Assembly: GCA_016110215.1 (NCBI GenBank)
Contig: JADWQD010000008.1
Span: 868,001 to 932,000 of the forward strand
Direction: 5' to 3'
Length of the DNA: 64,000 nucleotides
Source: Capronia americana
Lineage: Eukaryota; Ascomycota; Eurotiomycetes; Chaetothyriales; Herpotrichiellaceae
The position numbers and the translations under genes are program-made. A model generated the notes under the pieces. The model was not told the origin of the DNA and did not search any database. It saw only the letters and a program-made list of their open reading frames with translations. Shown one piece after another: positions 32,746 to 43,327 of the stretch. The stretch's first letter is position 1; each line of letters opens with the position of its first letter.

Positions 32746-34105
32746 ATGGCCTCTCATTCATCCGTCGAGGGGATTGCCGGTTTCAGTGCCGGGGTTCTCA
32801 CAGCATTGATCACTCATCCCCTCGAGATTGTCAAGACTCGACTCCAGCGTGAGTACCTACCCGCTCATTTTCTTCATCTCATATCCTTCCCAAGCCCCGT
32901 CAAGGGGAGAAGATCTCGGCTGATGACTTCGGTCTTGCGACTGGATCCTAGTCGACTCGAGTGCCCAGATCCGCCGATATGGCTCAATTCGTGTCGCGTA
33001 TACGGTTGCACGGTCGGAAGGCAGCGCCAGGGCGCTCTACCGCGGCCTCACGGCGAATGTGCTGGGCAGTTCCACGGCCTGGGCCTTGTATTTTCTTTGG
33101 CGAGTGTTCCGCTTTCTTTGCTCGAGGGCAATTCGACCCCTTTTTCCTTGATCATGCTTCCGAATTCTGATACCAGGAGTTTTAGGTATCACAACATCAA
33201 AAAAGCCCTCGCACGAGCGCACTCGACGGATCTTGGAGGAAACCAACTCTCGTCACCTGAAAACTTCTTGGCCGCGGCCACGGCGGGTGCGTGTTTCCAG
33301 TCATTCAAACCATAACGAGGCGTGGGGGACGGGGTATCCATTCCAGATTTCCACTTCCAACCTCTCCATGTCGAATTCCATCACTTTGAGTGATTCGTGA
33401 GACTGACAAGAGCTCATGGTCCCCCGTATAGGCGCCTTGACCACGGCATGTACGAATCCGATATGGGTGATCAAGACGCGCATGCTCTCCAGCGGCCGCC
33501 AGGCCCCCGGGGCCTACACCAGCCTCATCGATGGTGGACGGCAAATCCTGCGCAAAGAAGGTCTCGCCGGCTTCTATCGAGGCACTCTCACGGGGCTCTT
33601 TGGCATCCTCCAAGGTGCCGGGCAATTCACGCTGTACGAGGAGTTCAAAGGCCGGCAGCTCCGCCGGCACAGAGCACGAGGCCAGACTCGGCCCAAGCTG
33701 GACAGTGTCGAGGCCCTGTGGACGTCCGGCCTGGCCAAGGTGCTCTCGACCGTCGCGACGTACCCGTACCAGGTCGTACGCGCCCGGCTTCAGTCCTACG
33801 ACGCCGACAAACGCTATGGGCGCATGAGAGATGTCATCAACGTGAGTTGGAGGCGGGAAGGGCTGCGAGGTTTCTACAAGGGGTACGTACTCCCGGCCCT
33901 CGACTCCGCCGTGTTGTCATTTTGTCCACGGCACCGAATATATCTGTTCCCTGTTGGGGAAGGAAAAGCCAAAGACATGCGGGAGAAAAGGTCCTCGCTC
34001 ACAGGTTTGTTATGCTCCAGACTCGGGCCTAGCCTCGCTCGCGTATTGCCTTCGACATGGGTGACTTTTCTGGTCTACGAAAATGTTCGGTACTACATGT
34101 CCTAA
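32746..34105 (+). CDS. FLX1: FLX1/SLC25A32-like mitochondrial flavin (FAD) carrier
   Basis: Five exons: 32746..32848, 32952..33099, 33186..33286, 33432..33882 and 34021..34105, 295 residues. The three mitochondrial-carrier repeats each show their signature: HPLEIVKTRLQ, NPIWVIKTRML and YPYQVVRARLQ. The second and third are diagnostic of the FLX1/SLC25A32 subgroup (FAD or folate transport across the inner membrane) and related pyrimidine-nucleotide carriers. The protein ends VTFLVYENVRYYMS, as this subgroup does. Intron 2 (33100-33185) only keeps phase if it starts with GC (GCGAGT) and ends AG; the other introns are GT-AG. It lies between the UbiD- and UbiX-family genes, all on the plus strand, which suggests flavin supply for prenyl-FMN formation. 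It may be a paralogue of the housekeeping FLX1, since it sits in a cluster; that needs a genome search. Confidence 0.88.
33100..33185 (+). other. Predicted GC-AG intron in the flavin carrier gene
   Basis: Exon 2 ends ...TATTTTCTTTG and the intron starts GCGAGT; the acceptor is TTTTAG. Only this pairing rebuilds Trp at the junction and continues into YHNIKKALARAH, the expected carrier sequence. The nearest GT (33104) would be out of phase with the acceptor. Confidence 0.6.
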
Positions 34106-35084
34106 AGGTCTGCGCAGAACCACGACCAACCTCGAAGGTAAAAACGAATCATCTACCTGGGGCCCTTTGGAAGCAAAAAGGAGTTGCCGGGAAAGTCTTT
34201 GACCATGACCGGCCGAATCTCATGGTGATCAGTGAGTGATTTACACTACTTAGCGGGTAAGGGGAGCCAGTAATTTTGGATATTCTAATTCGACTCTTGT
34301 CCAAGTGATTGTTTCTTCTTCTCCCCATGGTTCTAGGACTACATAGTTACCAATATTTAAGTATGGCAATACCTGGCCCCGAGGTCATCCAGGAACAACT
34401 TACAACTTACACGCCTTTATCCCAACAACACCGCTTGATCCCTCCAAAGTTGCCCCTTTCCCCTCATTTTTGGTCTCACCTTTCACAAAACTCTCGTTCT
34501 GATGGATTTCCCGAAAGTCCGAAGCCCACAAATCCCCAAGGCGCCGCCCCCGCCCGACCTTTTTGGTTCCAGTTCTGCCTCCATCTGCGTGCGGAGTTTC
34601 GGCCCTCTCGAGTCCACTCGGTGCATCCCGGCATGCAAGAGGACAGTTGGGTCCAATGCGGCGGGGATGAGACAAAGAACCATTCTCGCACTGTTTTCGA
34701 TGATCGCCTGTGTCGACTTTTGCTTTTGAACCGGGGGGAGGGAGAAAAGAGGGGGAAACTCGCGAACTTGTTTTTTCCGTCTTGGATGCCTCCTTTAAAA
34801 AGAAACAGTTCTGTTTCTTTGATGGTAAGTTTTCCTTCAAGCAAGGGAAAAGAGCAATGGCAATGGAAAAGATGCAATGTTGGAGACACATGGTGCGTTA
34901 CTACAGGTTCGTCTTCCCTCTCGCCCTCTCCAACCTGGGCCCCAGGCCAGCCATGCCTCCCTCCTCTCCCTCGCTGATGAAAATTGACAGTACTCGGAGG
35001 ATTGGGATTGAAATTCGGGATTGCAGTCTCGTCCAAAACGATACTCATTGGGTGGGACGTCGTACTATTCGGCCAAAGGGGACG
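34106..35084. other. Intergenic / 5' region of the UbiX-family gene
   Basis: Almost 1 kb. The PAD1 frame is open upstream as far as 34710, but that extension is low-complexity and has no family match, so it is treated as untranslated. It could hide a 5' intron. No other gene is supported. Confidence 0.45.
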
Positions 35085-35855
35085 ATGGACACGAACGGCC
35101 AGGGCCATGGCCAGACAGCGACTCGAACTCGGCCACCACCCAGGCGGTACCTGCACACGACGCCCTGTCGACGGACGGGGACAAGTGGCAATGAGAGTAG
35201 TGCTACTCCAGCACGGCTCGCATGTCCCAGTTCGGTCACCACGACGCCTCCTCCTACACCCCAGAGGCGGCGGCTGGTCGTGGGCATCACGGGCGCAACG
35301 GGGGTGGTATTGGCGATCCGAATCCTCCAGATCCTCCGCATGCTGGACATCGAGACGCACCTGGTGATGAGCAAATGGGCCGTGGCGACGATGAAGTACG
35401 AGACGTCCCTTTCGGAACTGGAGGTGCGCAGCCTCGCCACCCACAACTATACGGCCAAGGACCTGTCGGCGCCGATTTCCAGCGGTTCCTTCCAGCACGA
35501 CGGCATGATCGTCGTGCCGTGCAGCATGAAGACGTTGGCCGCGATCCGCATCGGCTACTCAGATGACCTGATCACACGCGCGGCCGACGTTACCTTGAAG
35601 GAGGGCAGGACCCTGCTCCTTGCCGTCCGAGAGACGCCCCTGAGTGACATCCATCTGGATAATATGCTGTTCCTGCGCAGGGCAGGGGCAATTATTTTCC
35701 CGCCTGTGCCCGCTTTCTATACGAGACCCGAGAGCCTCGAGGAGATGATTGATCAGAGTGTCGGAAGGATGCTGGACTCGTTCCACATAAGTACTGATGG
35801 CTTCGAGAGGTGGGACGGGTTTCGAACAGAGAAAACTCGAAGAAGGCCGGACTAG
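35085..35855 (+). CDS. PAD1: UbiX-family (PAD1-like) flavin prenyltransferase
   Basis: Chosen start: ATG at 35085, giving 256 residues, close to yeast PAD1 (242). The N-terminal stretch (TATRTRPPPRRYLHTTPCRR) is basic, lacks acidic residues and resembles a mitochondrial targeting peptide with an RRYLHTTP processing-type motif. The UbiX core follows: RRLVVGITGATGVVLAIRIL (flavin loop), HLVMSKWA, SGSFQHDGMIVVPCSMKTLA, and the C-terminal phrase RRAGAIIFPPVPAFYTRPES. UbiX/PAD1 enzymes join a dimethylallyl group to FMN, giving the prenyl-FMN cofactor of UbiD/FDC1 enzymes; fungal PAD1 is mitochondrial. It ends 113 bases from the stop of the convergent Zn2Cys6 regulator. The start is uncertain because the frame is open further upstream. 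Confidence 0.9.
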   Translation: MDTNGQGHGQTATRTRPPPRRYLHTTPCRRTGTSGNESSATPARLACPSSVTTTPPPTPQRRRLVVGITGATGVVLAIRILQILRMLDIETHLVMSKWAVATMKYETSLSELEVRSLATHNYTAKDLSAPISSGSFQHDGMIVVPCSMKTLAAIRIGYSDDLITRAADVTLKEGRTLLLAVRETPLSDIHLDNMLFLRRAGAIIFPPVPAFYTRPESLEEMIDQSVGRMLDSFHISTDGFERWDGFRTEKTRRRPD

Positions 35856-35968
35856 CTTTGCAGAGCTAAAACATTGCATCTCATGAGTGCCCGGTGCTGG
35901 GAAGGAAACGCCTAGAAGCGGTTATTGTAACCCTTCCTCGCGTCAACATGGACAAGTGTTTCGTCCCT

Positions 35969-38578
35969 TCACCAACAATTCCGCAAGTCTTCAGAGCTCA
36001 ACAGTAGTCCTTCCAGGTCCATGGGAAATTCCATAGAAAACTCCATCTCCTGAGCTTGGCTGGGACGCATATTTATTTAGCACAACCGAGAAGAACTGAA
36101 GGAGTCGCATGCAGCTGGCAACTCACCTGCTAAAAGTGTTCCAATCGGGCGTCGTCATCAACGCGGGAAGGCTGCTGTCAAGCCACCTCTCATCGCGGGC
36201 ATGTGTCCTCTCTTCTTGCCCGGTTGTTGTGTCCACGGTGGACGACTCGACGACAGACGCCGGAGTCATGGCTGTACGACGAGCCTGTTCCTGAATCCTT
36301 GCTCTGGCCTTGTCGAAAAGTAGACACGCATAAGCGGCCCCCCAGTAGGTGCTACGCAGTTTGGTCAACGCCTCGACACAGATTTCCAGTCTGGCTTGAC
36401 TGAGGTGTTTGGCAGGCATGTTTTGCGAAGACATCCAGTCCAAGAGGTGGATGCCCATTGCTGATGCAATGGTGGAGGTACTTGAATTTGATTTTGACGT
36501 CAGCTTGCTGATTGATGAGCTGCGGCTGAGGGTATGGATAGGGATGGGGATGGGTATGGAGGTGACTAAGGAGGTTGTACCTCATTGGCTTCAAGTATTG
36601 TATCATATCAGATTCTATCAGGTCTTCAAGCACAGAGGTGGCACGATCGGCAGCCGCTCGACATTTCTGGCGGGCTTTCATTTGCCACCATTCCCACTCC
36701 TCTGCTGGAGAACTGGCGGGGACGCCGCTGATGTAGTTGCGATACGAGATGATAATCACTGCCCTGTGTTCAAGCATTAGCTAGCTTCGATGTCGAAGGA
36801 TGGCGTTAAAGTGTTGGTGGAGGGGGGTGATACTCATGGAAAAGCTGAAGATGATGCCTATACAGCCGGAAATTCCAATCAGGTCGTTCTTCAATAGCAC
36901 GAAAGGCCTGGTCACATATACGGAGGTCTTCCTCGCACTTTTCTAATGTGGCTATGTCGGGGTGTGGTCGGTTTGGTTGATAATGCACGGCTACGGCCTT
37001 GCCCAGGACCACGGTTATCTTGAGGAGATGGATCCAGCAGTCCGCGAGAAGGTGATATCCGGATGGAAAATACCTTTCCTTGTCAGCGTCAGGGATCTCG
37101 GCCCATTCTTGAGTAATGTCTTCGACGGATGGCATCGGCACGTCACAGTCGTCCAGGTTAATTCGCATGGGCCGACCCAAAGTAACGGATAGCCAGCGGT
37201 CTCGCAAAAAGCAACTCCACCAGAGCCGGCGAAACAACCGTTGGCAGGCCGGAGTACGGCGGCGATCCGGCACCACTACTTCCAGAGAGCGATGGAGACC
37301 CATGCCTTGACACAAACTGACGGCGACACCTGCCCAGTGCCATGGTCCTGTTCGATCCACTGTGTCGGCATACCAAAAGCTGAGGAGGATCGCAGATTGG
37401 ACGAGGGATATCTTGTCATCTTCGTATTCCGTGTCCCACAAAGCCTGGAAAAGGATCGTGGTTAGCCAACGAAGTAAATAAAGAAGAGAACGTGGCTGGA
37501 CCTTGGCTCGCCTGTACATCGCTCTCTTTAGCGCCTTTCTGGAAGGATAGCCAGCGGCTTCCAAGGTGGACGATTCTGTAAACTTTGCGATATCCATGAG
37601 ACTTTAAGAAGTTGCGTTTTCGGAGTGTTCTCACTCACATTGGCAGCGGCGAAGAAGATGCTATACAGCAATAGCAGGCTGGGTTTCTGCGGGGATTCGG
37701 ACCCATACAGCTTGAGAAAATCTTTGGTATTCAAGACCGGAGTTAGCGGTTGAACGTGCTGGAAGTATGAGAGCAGAAAATGCTCGCAGAGCGGCTGTGG
37801 AGGAAGGGACAATGCCCCTTTGGACTCCAGATAACGAAGATCCTCCGGTGGGAGCATCCTGCCGGAACGGGGGTGCGGAATGAAGTACAGCTTCGCTTGT
37901 TGCGAAAAACCGGGCGAGCACAGATCAAAGACAAAATTGCTGCCATTCTGTGTGTCGCCTAAGTAAGAATGAACCAGTTAATTGCATGGCCCCGTGCCAT
38001 TGTCCATGAAGGCCCTCACCGAAGTAAAACGGGACTGTATCTTCCCCCGAGGCCACTTGAGTGTCCATCGCAGTCGCAAGAGCGGCACTACCATAAGCAC
38101 CATCCTGCTCCATATCTCTGTTGCAGGGCCCATCCTGAGATGCGGGGTCATGGGATGGTTGAGGTATATAGGCGGGCTCAGATGAGTTGGAGTTCTCATG
38201 GGGGTTTATGAAACCCTGGGGCTCATGGTGACCTGGCGTGAGTCGGTCCAGCTCAGGGTCGCCAGGCTCAAAATTGAGTGGGCTGCGAGTTGCTGTTCGT
38301 GTTGAGCAAGCCGTCTTCGTGCGCCTGGAACAAATCAACATTTACTCGAGCACTGCAATAACAAGTACTATCAGAGATCATCAACGTCGGGCATACTTCT
38401 TTCTCGGGGCCACCACGCAGTCGGTCCCATTGCGTAGGCAATTTCCACACGGCAGGCCCGTGGCGGAAGTGTTGCATTTTATTTTTCGTCTGTGGCATTC
38501 CCGGCATGCCCTGGCAGAGTAATGGACGTGGAGGCTGGCATCTGCCAGAGTCATAGCCGGTGCACCCTGAACAGCCAT
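35969..38578 (-). CDS. Zn2Cys6 CTF1-type transcription factor
   Basis: Eight exons were assembled by phase: 38397..38578, 38020..38324, 37639..37958, 37502..37582, 36834..37444, 36581..36763, 36127..36480 and 35969..36059, 708 residues. The zinc cluster is complete: Cys25, 28, 35, 44, 47 and 54 (ACRECHRRKIKC...CGNCLRNGTDC). The middle region has the CTF1 landmarks PPEDLRYLESKGALSLP, LLYSIFFAAA, AAGYPSRKA, GPWHWAGVAVSLCQGMGLHR and RLWWSCFLRDRWLSVTLGRP. The last exon (MEFSMEFPMDLEGLLLSSED) is a short acidic-hydrophobic end as in other members. The intron at 37445-37501 has a weak donor (GTCCAG) and is a multiple of three, so it could be retained. It faces PAD1 tail-to-tail and is divergent from the MFS gene; it is the best candidate regulator of the cluster. 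Confidence 0.85.
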
Positions 38579-38856
38579 TGCGGTAGAAGGTCTGCCTTCA
38601 GATCTCAATCGCTCCCTCACGACGCTGTCGTTCGACGGAGGTGTTGCTCGATATTGGACTGGGACGGAGTGCACACAAATGATGCGTGTCGTGAACGGTC
38701 ATTGGCGAAGGTCAAAGTGAGGTATCAAGATCCGGGGGTGTGGGATGAAGTTGATGAGGAGGTGGCCGCACTACTGAACAGCCACAGGGCGGGGAACTGG
38801 CTGTGGGCGAATTGTTACGATGGCCATGGTTGGTGGGCTTGATTGATGACCAAAGG

Positions 38857-38861
38857 GATGC
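38857..38861 (+). repeat. Target-site duplication, left
   Basis: GATGC immediately before the solo LTR; repeated at 39188-39192. Confidence 0.75.
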
Positions 38862-39187
38862 TGTTGAACCGAGCATACTCCGAGGCACCTCGTCGGCACC
38901 GGTATACCCAAAAGTCAGCCTTACACAGCCTCGGGTGGTAAAGAAGGCAACGGAGAGAACGCCCCGTAGTGAATAAGCCCTCTTAAGATAACGGCGTACT
39001 TATATCTTAAGAGCGCCTCAGAGTGTCCCTGAGTGCCTTAAAAGTGCCTCGGCGGTGGTGTTGAGGCAGAGAGGCACAGGCGTCTTTCAGATATATAAGA
39101 AGGCGCAAAGACCTCTGTAAATAAGCAGACAGACAGCTGCATAATGGCATACACATATATGACTGCAAATAGCGCCTCTGCTCAACA
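38862..39187. mobile_element. Solo LTR (326 bp)
   Basis: Begins TGTTGA and ends TCAACA, the usual TG...CA inverted termini of LTR retrotransposons, and is flanked by the 5-base direct repeat GATGC. Inside are an 11-base inverted repeat (38980-38990 with 39003-39013), a TATA-like ATATATAAG near 39089-39099, and GC-rich 5' versus AT-rich 3' halves. No retrotransposon coding sequence adjoins it, so it is probably what is left after recombination between the two LTRs of a full element. The short length and TGTTGA end suit a Ty1/copia-like element, but the class cannot be fixed. Confidence 0.78.
38980..39013. repeat. Inverted repeat within the solo LTR
   Basis: CTCTTAAGATA pairs perfectly with TATCTTAAGAG across 12 bases. 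Confidence 0.8.
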
Positions 39188-39192
39188 GATGC
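39188..39192 (+). repeat. Target-site duplication, right
   Basis: GATGC directly after the LTR end, matching 38857-38861. Confidence 0.75.
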
Positions 39193-40064
39193 AATGCGAT
39201 GCTCAAAACCAGCCTAGACGATTTGTACCTGTATCGAAGGCGATATGACATGTCCCTTCACGACTAATCTCCCGTCGACTACTATCAACACCACGTCGGC
39301 TACGTGGAACGAGTCAAACTATACCAAGAGTAGGGTATCTAGGAAGAGGTGATTCCTGTTCTAATCGTCCGGGTCTAGAAGTGGTGAGGGTACCTTATAC
39401 ATGTCTTGCCTGCATATACACACTCTGATAGAATCAATATAGATGGCTCGGTGCTACAAAATTACTCCAGTCTTCCAAGAACAAACCCTATCCAACTCAT
39501 GTTACACAGCTGAAAGGCGACACTGTAACGACGTGAGGAGTGATGGAGTATGTCAACCTATATTGACGATACCCCGCGGCGGCCTTTGCAATAACGCCGT
39601 CACTAGACTGGTGAACTTCACGACGAACAAATAATTGTCCGTCGAACACCGCTCTTCGGGCCGGATCCCTGGCCCAGAAGTCCTCCCATTCTTTTCCGCC
39701 TCCACCACCCTCGACGGCGTTTCGGTTACAGAAGAGCCAAGGCTAGAAACTCCGTACTAGCCTGGACACCCACCGCATCTCTCCATGCCGAATCCCTCAT
39801 GAATTGACGAGATACAGACCGAGTACGCTCAGATTAGGGGCCATGTATCGGCAACCCCCAAACCCCACAGGTCCGACCCCGGATTCAGATGCTTTCCCCA
39901 GATCAGAGCCTGCTCGGAGGAGCGACCGGTGGTGACACGATATATGACCTCTATCCCTCTCTCGCAAACGTCGAGATGCATACCCACATCCGGCCTCCGT
40001 GATATTTCACATCCCCTTGCCTGGCATAGAATCTGAAGTCCTATCGTACCGCAACTCAACGACA
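39193..40064. other. Intergenic / MFS promoter region
   Basis: About 870 bases, no coding frame with support. Contains the right side of the LTR insertion site and the MFS promoter. Confidence 0.5.
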
Positions 40065-41967
40065 ATGGAAAAGCTCGAAACGGGCGTCTCTCACAGCGAG
40101 GATCCCGGCAACCCTCAGCCGGTGCATCATGCCCTGAAGACAAGCAAGGATGGATTGATCCTGGTGCCGCAGCCTACCGATGACCCTAACGATCCTCTGG
40201 TGAGACAAGTGTCTTGGTCGTAACCCCGATGTTCATCGACAAAGCTCTCTCTGACCGAAAACATGAATTTGACAGAACTGGTCGACCACCAAAAAGATCG
40301 TCACCCTGGGCCTTATCTCCTCTGCATCTTTCGCGACGTGTCTGCAAGCTGTGGCGAACAATTCCGGCTTCTTTGTGCAGGGGGAGGCCTACCATAAGAC
40401 CGCCCTCCAACTTTCATACAGTGTACGTTCTCGTCTCCCGATGAACCTCTCCTTATCCTCTCCTCCGCTCCCTTGAATCGATCCAGAACTGGCTGACTCT
40501 CTCTCTTTCGCGCGCTCTCTCCAGGCATCGTCCGCGGTTGCCGGACTGGCTGTGGGCCCGTTCGTGTGGAATCCTCTGGCCAAGCGATTTGGCACCACTC
40601 GATGCATCGTGGCCAGTTTGTGTCTCACGGTGTGCGTGAATATCTGGTCCGCGTGTATGACCAAGCCCACCCAGTACGATGCCTTTGTCGTGTCGAGACT
40701 CCTGGCAAGTATGGCCGGCGCTGCTCCAACCACAGGTACGTACCCCGGACTCGAATCTGTGAGACGTTGGGAGCTTTCCCCTTTGGCTGACTCTTCGTCA
40801 CACACGTAGTTGGCGCGAACATCATTCTGGAAACATTCTTCCTTCACGACCGAGGAAAATGCTTCTCCATCTACACCTCAATGAACCTTCTCGGGATCAT
40901 TGTCAGCACCACGTTGTCCGGGTTCATCGTGCAGACGGCCAGCTGGACGGTTCAGTACTGGTACAACGTCGGCTTCGAAGTGTTCCTCATCATCTGCTGC
41001 ATTTTGCTGCTGGATGAGACGGCCTACCCGAGGGAAGACAACCCAGACCAACCGCTCCTTCCGGAGGGCTATCTTCAGCGCAAGCGGGCGGTCTATGCGT
41101 CGACACGGAGAATGACACCTCGACGGACAGGTCGAGAACTGGGTTTCACCAGTGTCCTTCCCGTCCTGATCGGCATCTCACCGGTCGGCCTGTTGATCTT
41201 CGTCGTTCTGACCGCCACGTTTAGTTGGGCGGTGGTCATCACCACGGACACATCTATCTACTTACAAACACCGGTGAAGGAGGGAGGTTACGGATTCACG
41301 CCATATCAAAATGCTTACTGTATGTCTCTTCCGTCCAGCTCGCTTGTATGTGTGTCCCGCAGAACGTTAGCTGACGGGAATGATTTTCCCTCGCCCAGTT
41401 TCATTCACCTCTTGGATCGGCGTCTTTGCCTCGCAGGCATATTGTCACCTCGTCAACGACCGACTGGCGCTGTGGATCTGCCGCCGGCGCGGGGGCGCCT
41501 GGAAACCGGAATACCGGCTCCACGCGCTCTGGTTCCCCAGCCTCTTCCTCTACCCGTTGTCCCTGGGCCTCGTCGGCGCCACACTCTACTACCACCTGCA
41601 CTTCATGGTTCTGGCGCTCGCGGTATTCCTGGCCTCGATCGCGTCCATCTCCGGCGTGTCGGTCGTGCTTGCGTACCTCGTCGAGTGCTTCACTGACCAC
41701 CCCAACGAAGTCGCCGTCGTCGTCAATCTGTTCCGTCTGCTGTTCGGCATCGCCGTCACCTTCTTCATCTTCCCCTGGTCCGACGCCGTGGGCATCAATT
41801 GGGCATACGGCATGATGGCCTTCTTCACCGCCGGATCCTTCATCCCCATCGCAGTGCTGATGATTTGGGGTCCCCAGATCCGCGCCAGAAGTCTGATCAA
41901 GGCCAAAAGTGATGACGGAGTGAAAGTAACCGCCGGGGACCGTGGTCCGCATGCCCTGAAGGCTTGA
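40065..41967 (+). CDS. MFS transporter (DHA1 drug/proton antiporter-like)
   Basis: Five exons: 40065..40199, 40276..40422, 40525..40735, 40810..41319 and 41399..41967, 523 residues, all junctions in phase. After a polar N-terminus comes DDPNDPLNWSTTKK, the entry signature of this fungal MFS subgroup, followed by 12 hydrophobic helices; the segment between helices 6 and 7 has RRTGRELGF. The subgroup includes polyamine, weak-acid and drug exporters and some substrate importers, so direction and substrate are open. It is divergent from the Zn2Cys6 regulator and lies between the PAD1/FDC1 genes and the monooxygenase, which suggests uptake or export of the acid or its decarboxylated product. Confidence 0.88.
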
Positions 41968-43327
41968 CGAGGAACATGTGAGAGTTGGCCAGCCAGCCTG
42001 AGATGTTCCTGGACCGGGAGGGAGACCGGGAGGGAGACCGAGGGACGACAGCAGGGGGAGACTTTGAAGGAGCAATGCATCATACGCAATGCACGCTAAT
42101 AGCAGATCAAATAGGCCGAGACCTCGCCTGGGGTGCCACGAAAAGAATCAAAGTATTGCAATCTATTGTTTGTTATGGTCTCCCATCTTCACTTTTCGTA
42201 TCTCCAAATTTTCGACCGGTTTGACTATCTTCCTTGATGATCCATGAGGGCTCGGAGATCCCATTTAGTTACTGTAGGTAAGGGGATAGCCGGGTGGATA
42301 TTATTAACCCTCAAGGAACGGATAAGCGACGAGGAGGCGGCCTCGAACTGAAGAACCCTCCCGACCGCGAACTTATAGAGATCGGAGAGCCCATCGACGA
42401 TAAGAAGCCCGGACTGCCAGGAGTTGCAGAGGTTAGGGTGCTCATGCCGCCGAACCCCGGCGCGTTTGTCATGTTTGCCCAGCGCAGGCAGGCACCGTCC
42501 CGGCGACTGATTTTGAACAGCTCATTGTTTGATGTTTGTTTGTCCTGCATTGGCATCGTCTTTTTCACAATTCCACAATAGCCATGCTCACGCAGGGACA
42601 GCTCTCCTCCCCCCGCATGGTGGTCTCTTAAGTAAGCCTCATGACGCCAACCCTCGAACACCAAGTGCAGTAGGCGCTAGAGCAAGAGCTGGAGAGCCGT
42701 GAGTGGTGAGATTGCTACCGACGGAATGTGCGGCTGAGGTCTGAGGTCTGACCTCCAAAGGGCCCCTCCTACGCACGCCACCTTGTCGGTCTCTCACTGG
42801 GCGTTCCAGAAGATGTGATGGCGCCCGGTTTTCGGATACGTGGGCCGATAAGACCAGGCCCCGACGCCCGTATCCAAGTCGGCAACCGATCAGACTCGAG
42901 GCAACGTGTTTGGAGGTGTCTGGACATCCAACCACGTCGCCTCAATAGGCGAGAGTCCATCCACAGGATCGGCACGTGCATTGGCCTGGATTGCGAGCGC
43001 CGGACGCTCTTGGAAGCCAGATACGAAGGGCAGCAATTGACCACCTTCGACATCAGCTTACGGATCTGGGGCTTACTCAGGCGAATCCCACACGCGCCTC
43101 GCCTTCACTGGATTTCCAGTAGAGATGATAAGTCAAATGTTGCCGCCCAGGCTGATTGGAACGGTGCTACTGCTCACTGCCAGACCTAAGTGACAATCCT
43201 TCACCTTTTAAACCTGACCTCAAGCTTCTGCCTACAAGATGGCCCTGGAAACCTTTGTCGCGCTTCTGCACCTTTGCTGAGCTTTACACCACAAAAGTGC
43301 GACAACATTTCGACACCAGTGCTGGAG
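41968..43327. other. Intergenic, 1.36 kb
   Basis: No gene recognised. A short tandem repeat of GGGAGGGAGACC units lies at about 42014-42044, and GAGGTCT is repeated near 42736-42749. The right end should hold the monooxygenase promoter. Confidence 0.5.

Noticed and set aside
34710..35084. N-terminal extension of the PAD1-like protein
   Set aside because: In-frame but low-complexity, not matching the family, and it would make the protein about 125 residues too long.
34476..35498. 340-codon open frame on the minus strand
   Set aside because: Antisense to the 5' region and first half of the PAD1-like gene; composition is Arg/Gly/Pro-rich without family features, whereas the plus strand has clear UbiX motifs.
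38862..39290. A longer LTR ending at the TCAACA at 39285-39290
   Set aside because: The bases after that end (CCACG) do not match the 5-base sequence before the LTR (GATGC), while the inner end at 39187 is followed by a perfect GATGC.
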